Origin: Halobacillus amylolyticus | Lineage (GTDB): Bacteria; Bacillota; Bacilli; Bacillales; Halobacillaceae | Length of the DNA: 64,000 bases | Direction of reading: 5' to 3' | Assembly: GCF_022921115.1 (NCBI RefSeq) | Contig: NZ_CP095075.1 | Location: 3,050,001-3,114,000 of the forward strand | In this document: piece after piece, positions 34,735-42,545 of the stretch | Layout: each line of letters begins with the position of its first letter | How positions within the stretch are numbered: the stretch's first letter is position 1 | Notes under the pieces: model-generated | The model's input: the letters and a program-made list of their open reading frames with translations, nothing else | Told to the model about the DNA's origin: nothing | The model's database searches: none | Position numbers and translations under genes: made by a program

Positions 34735-34842
34735 AGCAATTATAGTTTTTTTCGTGCAATTAATTGGTATTATGTGCAATTAACCCGAATTTCGTGCAAT
34801 TAATTCAAATGATGTGCAATTAACGAGGATTTCGCGCAATTG
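34735..34842. repeat. Array B of TGCAATTA repeats, exact 20-bp period
   Basis: Octamer copies start at 34735 (AGCAATTA), 34755, 34775, 34795, 34815 and 34835 (CGCAATTG); every step is exactly 20 bp. Intervening 12-mers alternate between ones ending in TTTCG and ones ending in TATG/GATG. The array fills the gap between the end of the MFS gene and the 5' region of pncA, and has the same plus-strand orientation as arrays A and C. Confidence 0.88.
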
Positions 34843-34896
34843 ACTAACACTGGAACAAAATAAAAAGACCAGGCGAGCAACCAGCCTGATCTACCT

Positions 34897-36084
34897 TTAT
34901 ACAGAATGTGCATGCCGTACTGCTTGGGGATTTTTGTGCATCGTCATAAACATAACTGCCCCACACAAAATAAGCAGCCCGCTCGTAACGAAAAACACAG
35001 CAGAAAAGCCATATAATCCCGACAGGATCCCACCCATGGCCGGACCGATTATATTTCCTAGAAAACGAATACTCGTATTGTAGCCAAGCACCTCACCCTG
35101 CATCGCGAGAGGAGCTTCCTGGCGAATGTACGCTGTCCGAACTGGAATAATGCCGCCAATCGAAACACCAAGCAAGAAACGTAACCCAACAAGCTGCCAA
35201 ATATTCGTTACAAACGCAGCCGGAATGTACACAATTCCCGCCATGAACAGCAGGAACACAAGAATTTTCACATACCCTTTACGATCTGCAATTCGTCCCC
35301 AGCGCTGGGCCATTAACAAATTACCGAGCCCAGCTGCCGAAAAGGCGATACCAGAGAATAGCGCTAAATTCGCAGGTCCATGCAACTCCCCAACATATAA
35401 CGAAAGAATTGGCTGAATACTAAAATGAGCGATTTGAACAAACATGGACACAATCATGACCATCAAGAGCACCGGATGCCTAACAATGTGCTGAATCACT
35501 TCCCGTGAAGTATAACTCGACTTTTCGCCTTCCTCTTCTTTCTCAATCGTTTGTTCATGAATCCCTAAGAACACAATAATTGCTGAAAGAAAGACCGTCA
35601 CCGATACAAGTTGAAACGTCGTGCCATAACCGATAGAGTCAGCAACCAGACCACCGATCAAAGGGCCAAGCAAACTTCCTGTAATACTCCCTGTTTGGAG
35701 CGTACCAAGGACCTGCCCGGCAATTCGCTTCGGTGTTTGTGTCGCAATTAACGCTTGAGACATAGGTATGAATCCGGTAAAAATCCCCATGAAGAGCCGG
35801 AGCAGAAATAGTTGCCACACCGTGGTTGCGAACCCCATCAATAAGACGGATAAAGCTAGCCCTGTTGCAGAGAAGATTAGGATGTTACGTCGCCCATACT
35901 TATCACCAATCCGCCCCCAAATAGGAGAGAAAATAAATGCCGTAACAAACGTGATTCCAAAGACTAACCCTGACCACGTTTGCACGAAAGAACTAGAAAA
36001 GTCACCAAGTTCTTCAATATATAAGGATAAAAACGGTAAAACCATCGTAATACTACCAGCTATGAAGAAGTTGGCAAACCACAT
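34897..36084 (-). CDS. MFS multidrug efflux transporter (MdtG-like)
   Basis: Protein of at least 395 aa with 12 hydrophobic segments and MFS motif A in GRIGDKYGRRNIL and RIADRKGYVKIL. The fold and the family MdtG/Bmr-like order suggest proton-driven export of drugs. The start is unsettled: reading back from ATG 36084, the frame continues as LTQEQRAKRNLWI, which is what family members have at this position, but there is no ATG, GTG or TTG until the stop; the best-placed site is an ATC or CTT codon after GAAGGG. So a rare start, or a base error. Confidence 0.85.
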   Translation of the reverse strand: MWFANFFIAGSITMVLPFLSLYIEELGDFSSSFVQTWSGLVFGITFVTAFIFSPIWGRIGDKYGRRNILIFSATGLALSVLLMGFATTVWQLFLLRLFMGIFTGFIPMSQALIATQTPKRIAGQVLGTLQTGSITGSLLGPLIGGLVADSIGYGTTFQLVSVTVFLSAIIVFLGIHEQTIEKEEEGEKSSYTSREVIQHIVRHPVLLMVMIVSMFVQIAHFSIQPILSLYVGELHGPANLALFSGIAFSAAGLGNLLMAQRWGRIADRKGYVKILVFLLFMAGIVYIPAAFVTNIWQLVGLRFLLGVSIGGIIPVRTAYIRQEAPLAMQGEVLGYNTSIRFLGNIIGPAMGGILSGLYGFSAVFFVTSGLLILCGAVMFMTMHKNPQAVRHAHSV

Positions 36085-36267
36085 AATCCATAAATTACGT
36101 TTTGCTCGTTGTTCCTGTGTAAGGATAACAAATCCCTTCTTCCTAATTTATTTCGCTACCCTAAATATTTATATCATAAAAACTTCCATATATAAAGAAA
36201 TAAATCCAGAACAGAGAGCCTATTAAGAGTATGAAAAGAACGGGAATATCATTCCAAATTAAAACGG

Positions 36268-36319
36268 TTGCAAAACATGTATATACAAATTATAATCATA
36301 ATTGAGTTATGTATATACA
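36268..36319 (+). promoter_or_regulatory. Trehalose operon promoter with two TreR-type operators
   Basis: Promoter: TTGCAA (36268-36273), 17-base spacer, TATAAT (36291-36296). The palindrome TGTATATACA occurs twice, at 36278-36287 inside the spacer and at 36310-36319 past the start site; the 32-bp distance is three helical turns. The core matches the known B. subtilis tre operator (TTGTATATACAA). A cre-like TGTAAGCGTTTAA (36336-36348), one mismatch from consensus, lies before the ribosome site. Confidence 0.85.
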
Positions 36320-36360
36320 TGTTAATTGGACGTAATGTAAGCGTTTAAGGAGGAGTAAAA

Positions 36361-36849
36361 ATGTTAAAAAAACTTTTTGGAAATAAAGAACAGTCTGTAT
36401 CGATTTTGGCCCCTGTACAAGGGAAGGTTCTGGCTTTAGAGAAAGTTCCTGACCCTGTTTTTTCAGAGAAAATGATGGGAGAAGGAATGGCCGTTCAGCC
36501 CACCGACGGAACGGTCGTCAGTCCTGTTGAAGGAGAAGTTGTGCAACTTTTCCCTACCAAGCACGCTGTTGGACTAAAGACGAAAACAGGTGCAGAGGTA
36601 CTCATTCATATCGGATTAGAAACCGTCAGCATGGATGGGGAAGGGTTTGAAGCCTTTGTAAAACAAGGAGATAAAGTGAAAGCAGGAGACCGCTTGATTA
36701 CGTTTGATATTAACTTAGTAGATGAGAAGGCTAAGAGTACAGTTACTCCAATTATTATCACAAATAGTGATGAATTCGAGGTTAAATTAACAGATGAGAA
36801 GGAAGCTACAGCCGGTGAAACAGAACTGCTAACAGTAAACAATAAATAA
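36361..36849 (+). CDS. PTS glucose-type EIIA (Crr-like)
   Basis: Protein of 162 aa matching the glucose-family EIIA: VSPVEGEVVQLFPTKHAVGLKTKTGAEVLIHIGLETV with conserved His68 and His83, the latter being the phospho-acceptor. It passes phosphate from HPr to TreP, which lacks its own EIIA domain. First gene of the trehalose operon; AGGAGGAG lies 8 bases before ATG 36361. Confidence 0.92.
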   Translation: MLKKLFGNKEQSVSILAPVQGKVLALEKVPDPVFSEKMMGEGMAVQPTDGTVVSPVEGEVVQLFPTKHAVGLKTKTGAEVLIHIGLETVSMDGEGFEAFVKQGDKVKAGDRLITFDINLVDEKAKSTVTPIIITNSDEFEVKLTDEKEATAGETELLTVNNK

Positions 36850-36866
36850 AGGTGGGAGGGAAGAGC

Positions 36867-38276
36867 ATGAATCACAAACAGCAAGCCGAACAAATATTAG
36901 AAGCCATCGGCGGCAAAGAGAACCTATCGGCTGGTACACACTGTGTCACTCGACTTCGTCTAGCTCTCCATGATGAAGGGATTGTCGATCAGGAAAGGCT
37001 AAATGAAATTGATGCAGTTAAAGGTTCTTTTTCAACAAATGGCCAGTTTCAAATTGTAGTAGGACAAGGAACGGTAGATAAAGTATATAAAGAATTAATA
37101 AAATTGGCGGATATTGGTGAGTCATCAAAAGATGAAGTAAAAGAAGCATCAAAGGGTAATATGAACTGGCTTCAACGCGCAGTTAAGACATTAGCAGATA
37201 TATTTATTCCCATTTTACCGGCCATCGTAACAGCTGGTTTACTTCTTGGTATTAACAACATCTTAACGGCACCGGGGATTTTCTTTGATGAACAATCGAT
37301 TATTGATGTGTACCCTCAATGGTCCGGTATCGCAAACATGATCATCGTCATTGCAAATACCGCCTTCGCCTTCTTGCCAGGACTGATCGGTTGGTCGGCT
37401 GTTAAGAAATTTGGCGGTAGTCCAATTCTCGGTATAGTCATGGGTCTTGTCCTTGTAAATCCGGAATTATTGAATGCATGGTCTTACGGGGATGCTGTTA
37501 AGGAAGGCACCGTTCCAACTTGGGATTTATTTGGAATGACTGTTGAAAAAATTGGCTATCAAGGTCAGGTGCTGCCTGTACTTGCTGCTTCCTATGTGTT
37601 AACGAAAATTGAATTGTTTTTACGTAAAAGAGTTCCTGACAGCATCCAGCTGTTAGTTGTTGGCCCAATCGCTTTACTTGTAACAGGTTTCTTAACCTTC
37701 ATTATTATTGGCCCAATCACATTTGCAATCGGAAACGCTATTACTGATGGTTTAGTATCTGTTTTTGATAATTTTGCGGCACTAGGTGGATTAATTTATG
37801 GTGCCCTTTATGGTGTAATGGTTATTACCGGAATGCACCACACTTTCTTAGCTGTAGACATTCAGTTGATCGGCAGTACAGGAACGACATTCTTATGGCC
37901 GATGCTTGCTCTATCAAACATTGCTCAAGGTTCTGCAGCACTCGGTATCATGGCAGCATCTAGAGATGAGAAGCTGAAAGGTCTCGGGCTATCTTCTGGT
38001 ATCTCAGCATATCTCGGTATAACAGAACCAGCCTTGTTTGGTGTGAACTTACGATTTAAATATCCATTTATTATCGCTATTTCATCTTCCGCGATTGTTG
38101 GTCTTTATGTCGCAGCTTCCGGAGTTGTGGCAAGCTCAATTGGTGTCGGTGGAATTCCGGGGATATTCTCTATTGTTGCAGAATATTGGCTGGAGTTTGC
38201 TATTGGGATGGCATTTGTTATCGTAGTTCCATTCGTGGCAACATTGTTATATGCAAAACGTAAACGTGACGTGTAA
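36867..38276 (+). CDS. treP: PTS trehalose-specific EIIBC
   Basis: Protein of 469 aa. The EIIB domain (1-90) has the phospho-Cys26 in GTHCVTRLRLAL; the EIIC domain (about 110-465) has some ten hydrophobic segments, GMHHTFLAVDIQLI and the GITEPALFGVNLRFKYP motif of the sucrose/trehalose EIIC class. It imports trehalose as trehalose 6-phosphate. ATG 36867 is chosen because GGTGGGAGGG lies 6 bases upstream; ATG 36852 overlaps it. The gene follows EIIA by 17 bases. Confidence 0.94.
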   Translation: MNHKQQAEQILEAIGGKENLSAGTHCVTRLRLALHDEGIVDQERLNEIDAVKGSFSTNGQFQIVVGQGTVDKVYKELIKLADIGESSKDEVKEASKGNMNWLQRAVKTLADIFIPILPAIVTAGLLLGINNILTAPGIFFDEQSIIDVYPQWSGIANMIIVIANTAFAFLPGLIGWSAVKKFGGSPILGIVMGLVLVNPELLNAWSYGDAVKEGTVPTWDLFGMTVEKIGYQGQVLPVLAASYVLTKIELFLRKRVPDSIQLLVVGPIALLVTGFLTFIIIGPITFAIGNAITDGLVSVFDNFAALGGLIYGALYGVMVITGMHHTFLAVDIQLIGSTGTTFLWPMLALSNIAQGSAALGIMAASRDEKLKGLGLSSGISAYLGITEPALFGVNLRFKYPFIIAISSSAIVGLYVAASGVVASSIGVGGIPGIFSIVAEYWLEFAIGMAFVIVVPFVATLLYAKRKRDV

Positions 38277-38305
38277 CCTTAATTTTCAAGAACGGTGGTG
38301 CTCCT

Positions 38306-39991
38306 ATGACAGAACAACCTTGGTGGAAACAAGCTGTCGTCTATCAAATTTACCCGAAAAGTTTTAACGACACGACAGGAAATGGTGTAGGCGACATTCA
38401 AGGCATTATCGAAAAACTAGACTATTTAAACACACTTGGGGTTGATGTCCTATGGCTGACCCCAATGTACAAATCGCCGCAAAATGATAACGGTTATGAT
38501 ATTAGTGATTATTACGACATTCATGAAGAGTATGGGACAATGGCTGATTTCGAGCGATTGCTTGAAGAAACTCATAAACGCGATATGAAGCTGATCATGG
38601 ACATTGTTGTGAACCACACGTCAACAGAGCATGAATGGTTCCAAGAATCGAAGAAATCGAAGGATAATCCGTACCGTGACTATTATATTTGGAAGGATCC
38701 CGTTGATGGGGGTCCTCCAAATAACTGGCAGTCCAAGTTCGGTGGGAACGCATGGGAATTTGATGAGAACACAGGTCAATATTACCTCCATCTATTTGAT
38801 GTGACCCAAGCTGACGTAAACTGGGAGAACCCGGAAGTCCGCGAAGAAATTTACGAAATGATGCGCTTTTGGGGTGAAAAAGGTGTCGATGGCTTTCGAC
38901 TCGACGTTATCAACTTGATTTCAAAGAACCAAGACTTCCCGAATGATGACGGAAGTGTTGCCCCAGGAGATGGGCGCAAGTTTTATACAGACGGGCCGAG
39001 AGCTCATGAATTCATGCATGAGATGCACCAGGAGGTTTTCGCCCCTTACGACCTTATGACAGTAGGAGAGATGTCATCAACGACGATTGACCATTGCATC
39101 CGCTACACAGCGCCTGAAAGAGAAGAACTAAGCATGACGTTTAACTTCCATCACTTAAAGGTCGATTATCCTAATGGGGAAAAATGGACAAAAGCCCCGT
39201 TTGACTTTTATGAGCTAAAACAAATTCTCTCTACATGGCAGGAAGAAATGAATCAAGGCAACGGCTGGAATGCCCTGTTTTGGTGTAACCATGACCAGCC
39301 CCGTGTGCTGTCAAGATTCGGAGACGATGTAAACTATCCAGTCGAATCAGGGAAAATGCTTGCGACGACGATTCATATGATGCAAGGAACCCCCTATATT
39401 TATCAGGGTGAAGAATTTGGCATGACGAATCCTGGTTTTGACTCGATTGATCAGTACCGTGATATAGAGTCTTTAAATGCTTACAACATGCTCCATGAAA
39501 AAGGTTTGAGTGAAGCAGAAATCATGGGGATTCTAAAACAGAAGTCCCGCGACAATTCCCGTACACCGGTTCAGTGGAATAACGAACAGCATGCCGGTTT
39601 TACAAAAGGCACTCCGTGGATCCCTGTGGCTGAAAATTACCCGCAGATTAACGCGGAAAAAGTGATGCAGGAACAGGCCTCCATTTTCGCCCATTACCAG
39701 AAGTTGATTGAGCTGAGAAAAGACAATCCGATCATCACGCACGGAGATTATCAGCTGCTGCTTCCTAACAATGACCAAATTTTCGCGTATCTAAGGCAAT
39801 GGCAGGGAGAAAGCTTGCTCGTTATCAATAATTTTTACGGGCAAACAGCAACATTCACTCTTCCTGATGATGTTGAGGTAAAAGGGGCCAGTGATGTGAT
39901 GATAAGTAATTATCAAGACGCACCTAAGGACTATCATCATGTTGAGTTAAGACCTTATGAGTCCATCGTTTACCACATCCGCTCAACTTGA
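38306..39991 (+). CDS. treA: Trehalose-6-phosphate hydrolase (GH13)
   Basis: Protein of 561 aa, alpha-amylase family. Visible GH13 regions: DIVVNHTS (I), GFRLDVINLI (II, nucleophile Asp), GEMSS (III, acid/base Glu) and CNHDQPR (IV). It splits trehalose 6-phosphate made by TreP into glucose and glucose 6-phosphate. GGTGGTGCTCCT precedes ATG 38306; 29 bases after treP. Confidence 0.95.
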   Translation: MTEQPWWKQAVVYQIYPKSFNDTTGNGVGDIQGIIEKLDYLNTLGVDVLWLTPMYKSPQNDNGYDISDYYDIHEEYGTMADFERLLEETHKRDMKLIMDIVVNHTSTEHEWFQESKKSKDNPYRDYYIWKDPVDGGPPNNWQSKFGGNAWEFDENTGQYYLHLFDVTQADVNWENPEVREEIYEMMRFWGEKGVDGFRLDVINLISKNQDFPNDDGSVAPGDGRKFYTDGPRAHEFMHEMHQEVFAPYDLMTVGEMSSTTIDHCIRYTAPEREELSMTFNFHHLKVDYPNGEKWTKAPFDFYELKQILSTWQEEMNQGNGWNALFWCNHDQPRVLSRFGDDVNYPVESGKMLATTIHMMQGTPYIYQGEEFGMTNPGFDSIDQYRDIESLNAYNMLHEKGLSEAEIMGILKQKSRDNSRTPVQWNNEQHAGFTKGTPWIPVAENYPQINAEKVMQEQASIFAHYQKLIELRKDNPIITHGDYQLLLPNNDQIFAYLRQWQGESLLVINNFYGQTATFTLPDDVEVKGASDVMISNYQDAPKDYHHVELRPYESIVYHIRST

Positions 39992-40015
39992 TATGATAAA
40001 AAGCGGTGATAGCAA

Positions 40016-40729
40016 ATGAAGAATAAATTTATCGTAATTTATAATGATTTAGTGAAGGCCCTCCGGCAAGGTGAATTTAAAGCTGGTGATACCCTCCCCT
40101 CGGAGAATGAATTAACTATCAGGTTTGAGACTTCTAGAGAAACGATACGAAAAGCACTCAACCTGCTTTCACAAAACGGTTATATTCAAAAAGTCAGAGG
40201 GAAAGGTTCAGTGATTCTTGACCACAGCAAGTTTGAATTTCCGGTCTCCGGATTGACAAGTTTCCATGAATTATCCAATCAACTCGGCCAAACCGTTAAA
40301 ACCCATGTTCACGAGTTGTTTTTAGAAACGGCCAATAATCAATTGCGTTCGCGGCTGAACTGTTCAGAAGACATGAGGATTTGGAAAATCTCACGCTCGA
40401 GAGAGATTGATGGGGAGCGGATTATTCTAGATAAGGACTATATACTTGAAGATGTTGTACCAGGATTGACAAAATCGGTTGCCGAGCACTCGATCTATGA
40501 CTATATCGAGAATCAGCTCGAGCTTGAGATCAGTTTTGCCAAAAAAGAAATTGTAGTCGAACCTGTAACAGAAGAAGATAAAGCCCATTTGGATTTAGAC
40601 AACCACTCCCAGGTCGCTGTTATTCGAAGCTACGTTTATTTGGCAGATGCTACCTTATTTCAATACACGGAATCAAGACACAGACCCGACAAATTTCAGT
40701 TTGTTGATTTTGCCCGGCGAACAAAATAG
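40016..40729 (+). CDS. treR: Trehalose operon repressor TreR (GntR family)
   Basis: Protein of 237 aa. N-terminal GntR winged helix (residues 5-70: LRQGEFKAGDTLPSENELTIRF, RETIRKALNLL, GYIQKVRGKGSVIL) and C-terminal HutC/UTRA effector domain (FPVSGLTSFHEL..., VIRSYVYLADATLFQYTESRHRPDKFQFVDFAR). In B. subtilis TreR binds trehalose 6-phosphate and then releases the tre operator; the pair of TGTATATACA sites upstream of the operon is the expected target. 24 bases after treA with AAGCGGTGATAG. Confidence 0.95.
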   Translation: MKNKFIVIYNDLVKALRQGEFKAGDTLPSENELTIRFETSRETIRKALNLLSQNGYIQKVRGKGSVILDHSKFEFPVSGLTSFHELSNQLGQTVKTHVHELFLETANNQLRSRLNCSEDMRIWKISRSREIDGERIILDKDYILEDVVPGLTKSVAEHSIYDYIENQLELEISFAKKEIVVEPVTEEDKAHLDLDNHSQVAVIRSYVYLADATLFQYTESRHRPDKFQFVDFARRTK

Positions 40730-40782
40730 CAGTGAGGAAGCCAGAACCCATTACATGTTGTGGCTTCTTTTTTTCTCAAAGA

Positions 40783-40871
40783 GGCAATTAATCGCTGAAA
40801 AATGCAATTATGCTCTCATTTCGTGCAATTAAATCACTTTATGTGCAATTAATCAAAATGATGTGCAATTC
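40783..40871. repeat. Array C of TGCAATTA repeats, 20-bp period
   Basis: Copies at 40783 (GGCAATTA), 40803, 40824, 40844 and 40864 (TGCAATTC); steps 20, 21, 20, 20 bp. It lies between treR and the DUF6933 gene. Intervening 12-mers are unlike those of arrays A and B except for the frequent endings TTTCG and TTATG/GATG. Confidence 0.85.
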
Positions 40872-40957
40872 AATTGGTTAAGCTAAGGGATATGAATAGA
40901 GTGGATCATGATTAACTGTTACACTAGGGATAGAAAATGACTTGAGGTGGGAAGAGT

Positions 40958-41464
40958 ATGTTTGTCATAGGAGCAACACAGAAGCTAGCGAAAGAACTCA
41001 AAAAAGATTTGGAAGATCCAGAACAATATCAAGACGTCTCAAAAATTTATCAATGGCATGCGAATATCATCACAGTAAACAGACGTAAATGTCTGATGTT
41101 GATGAATAACAAAACAGGGTTGAACCTAACATTGTTCGGGCTTAGAAAGCAGCAATTCGAGAACATCGAAAATGTAATTAAAGGTTCCTTGAATCAATTG
41201 TTTCAACTGTTAAAAATAGATAAAGGAATTTCAGATCATATGTTAGAGAACGCTAGTGGATTTGCTTTTACAAAAACAACAAACCGTCAGACTTTAGGCA
41301 TGATGAACCAAGTAAAAGCCATGGTGGAAGACGCTGCAGATGGGTTGGAATATGAGGCTATTGATGCAGAAGAAATAAATTACATTACCAATGCTGAATT
41401 GATATACGGCCCTCTTAGGTATAGTACACCCGTTGAAACATTGAAGGATTATTTTGAAAACTAA
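40958..41464 (+). CDS. DUF6933-like protein of unknown function
   Basis: Protein of 168 aa starting MFVIGATQKLAKEL, with WHANIITVNRRKCLMLMNNKTGLNLTLFG and a helical C-terminal half. The beginning looks like the DUF6933 family (small cytosolic proteins of unknown role), though I cannot be sure. AGGTGGGAAG lies 7 bases before ATG 40958. Closed by a clear terminator. No operon partner. Confidence 0.75.
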   Translation: MFVIGATQKLAKELKKDLEDPEQYQDVSKIYQWHANIITVNRRKCLMLMNNKTGLNLTLFGLRKQQFENIENVIKGSLNQLFQLLKIDKGISDHMLENASGFAFTKTTNRQTLGMMNQVKAMVEDAADGLEYEAIDAEEINYITNAELIYGPLRYSTPVETLKDYFEN

Positions 41465-41503
41465 AAAGGACCACACCGCAAGGTAGGTGTGGTTCTTTTT
41501 AGT
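41463..41503 (+). terminator. Terminator of the DUF6933-like gene
   Basis: AAAAAGGACCACACC and GGTGTGGTTCTTTTT form a 15-bp stem around an 8-base loop, overlapping the stop codon. Confidence 0.88.
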
Positions 41504-41583
41504 ATACGTTGGATGAAATACTTAAAAGTAAGGCTCTATTGTTAATTGCAAATCAGCTGAGCATTAAGAAACCATGTGCAACT

Positions 41584-41611
41584 ATAGCCAATTAAACGTT
41601 TAGTTGGCTAT
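41584..41611. repeat. 28-bp near-perfect palindrome
   Basis: ATAGCCAATTAAAC is followed directly by its reverse complement with one mismatch, centred on ACGT. No T-run follows on either strand, so it is not an ordinary terminator. It lies in the 197-base gap between two genes of convergent orientation, together with a stretch GGCTCTATTGTTAATT that recalls IS-family ends. Confidence 0.6.
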
Positions 41612-41661
41612 GATGCCTAGAAAAGGTATAGTGTTTACATACTTAAATGGGGTTCTTTTTC

Positions 41662-42315
41662 CTAACAAGAAAAGGGATAAGGATGATGTGGCGGGTTGGC
41701 ATCATAACTCCATATTGGATTACGATTTGGACTCCCATAACCCCAAGCTGCAATAGCAGCGGCACAGGCGTCAATGAGATGACTCGTTTGCAGGAGGTTT
41801 ACTTGCATTCCTCTTAAACCGAAAGTCATCATCCAGTTCGCGATCCAATCCGCACTTTCAGGGGAACGTTTATAAAATAGCGAGTGCTCTCGTCCCTCAT
41901 CCTGAGGTATTCTTGCAGCTAGAGTTGCTCCAGGATGAACCTCAATAACTTTAACATTCACATGATGATTCAACAAAGAAGCAAGCTTCATTCCTCTGGC
42001 CGTAATGTATATCATTTTAGTTAACGTTGGCGGCATAATTGAACCAGACTTCATCCCCAATTCCTTTGTGAATTGCCTTAGTTCTTTCTCAAGCTTTCGA
42101 TCCCCACCGCCATCTTCATAGGAAAGAGGGGCATCAATGCCGACAACCACCTGTTCTTCAGCAGACAAATTTGTAATTAGTGAAAGAATATCCTGATCTG
42201 ATGCAGTATTTAGAAGCTGATCAAGATAGAGTGTATCACCTTGATCATCAAAAACTGCAACAGCTGTATCCTTATGATTGGAAGGTCCTGATAAATCAAT
42301 GCCGACTATTTTCAT
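41662..42315 (-). CDS. DUF429 family protein
   Basis: Protein of 217 aa with an RNase-H-like look: GIDLSGPSNHKDTAVAVFD at the N-terminus, VVGIDAPLSYEDGGGDR and later CAAAIAAWGYG. These acidic positions match the DUF429 family, whose members are predicted RNase H-fold nucleases, although biochemistry is lacking. ATG 42315 with GGTGGGAT upstream. It ends before a palindrome-containing gap and begins 113 bases from the pro-peptide gene. Confidence 0.82.
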   Translation of the reverse strand: MKIVGIDLSGPSNHKDTAVAVFDDQGDTLYLDQLLNTASDQDILSLITNLSAEEQVVVGIDAPLSYEDGGGDRKLEKELRQFTKELGMKSGSIMPPTLTKMIYITARGMKLASLLNHHVNVKVIEVHPGATLAARIPQDEGREHSLFYKRSPESADWIANWMMTFGLRGMQVNLLQTSHLIDACAAAIAAWGYGSPNRNPIWSYDANPPHHPYPFSC

Positions 42316-42428
42316 CTATATCCCACCTTTTTAATAAAAAAATACTCTCTACCATTATGATAGAGAGTCAATAAAATATATAGGTATAGGATTAGGGGGT
42401 GTTCATTGTTCATAAAATCAAGGTTGTA

Positions 42429-42545
42429 CTAGGCTTGTACTACTAAAGGTTCCGGCCAAGCTTCTTCAGCGCTATCATAAACAACTGGAGATGTAGCGCT
42501 AGCTAAAAACGCAACAAAAGCTAGGATTGCAATAAGCTTTTTCAC
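42429..42545 (-). CDS. Exported pro-peptide, 38 aa, candidate quorum-sensing signal
   Basis: Short ORF starting at GTG 42545 and overlapping the upstream receptor stop by 4 bases (GTGA). AGGAGGG lies 8 bases upstream of the start, inside the receptor gene. The product has two Lys, a hydrophobic core (LIAILAFVAFLAS) and Ala-x-Ala sites, i.e. a signal peptide, then a short acidic tail SAEEAWPEPLVVQA. This is the layout of PapR, NprX and Phr precursors, where the C-terminal 5-8 residues are the mature signal (here something like EPLVVQA). The exact mature form is not readable. No other role is likely for a tiny ORF fixed to an RRNPP receptor. Confidence 0.85.
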   Translation of the reverse strand: MKKLIAILAFVAFLASATSPVVYDSAEEAWPEPLVVQA

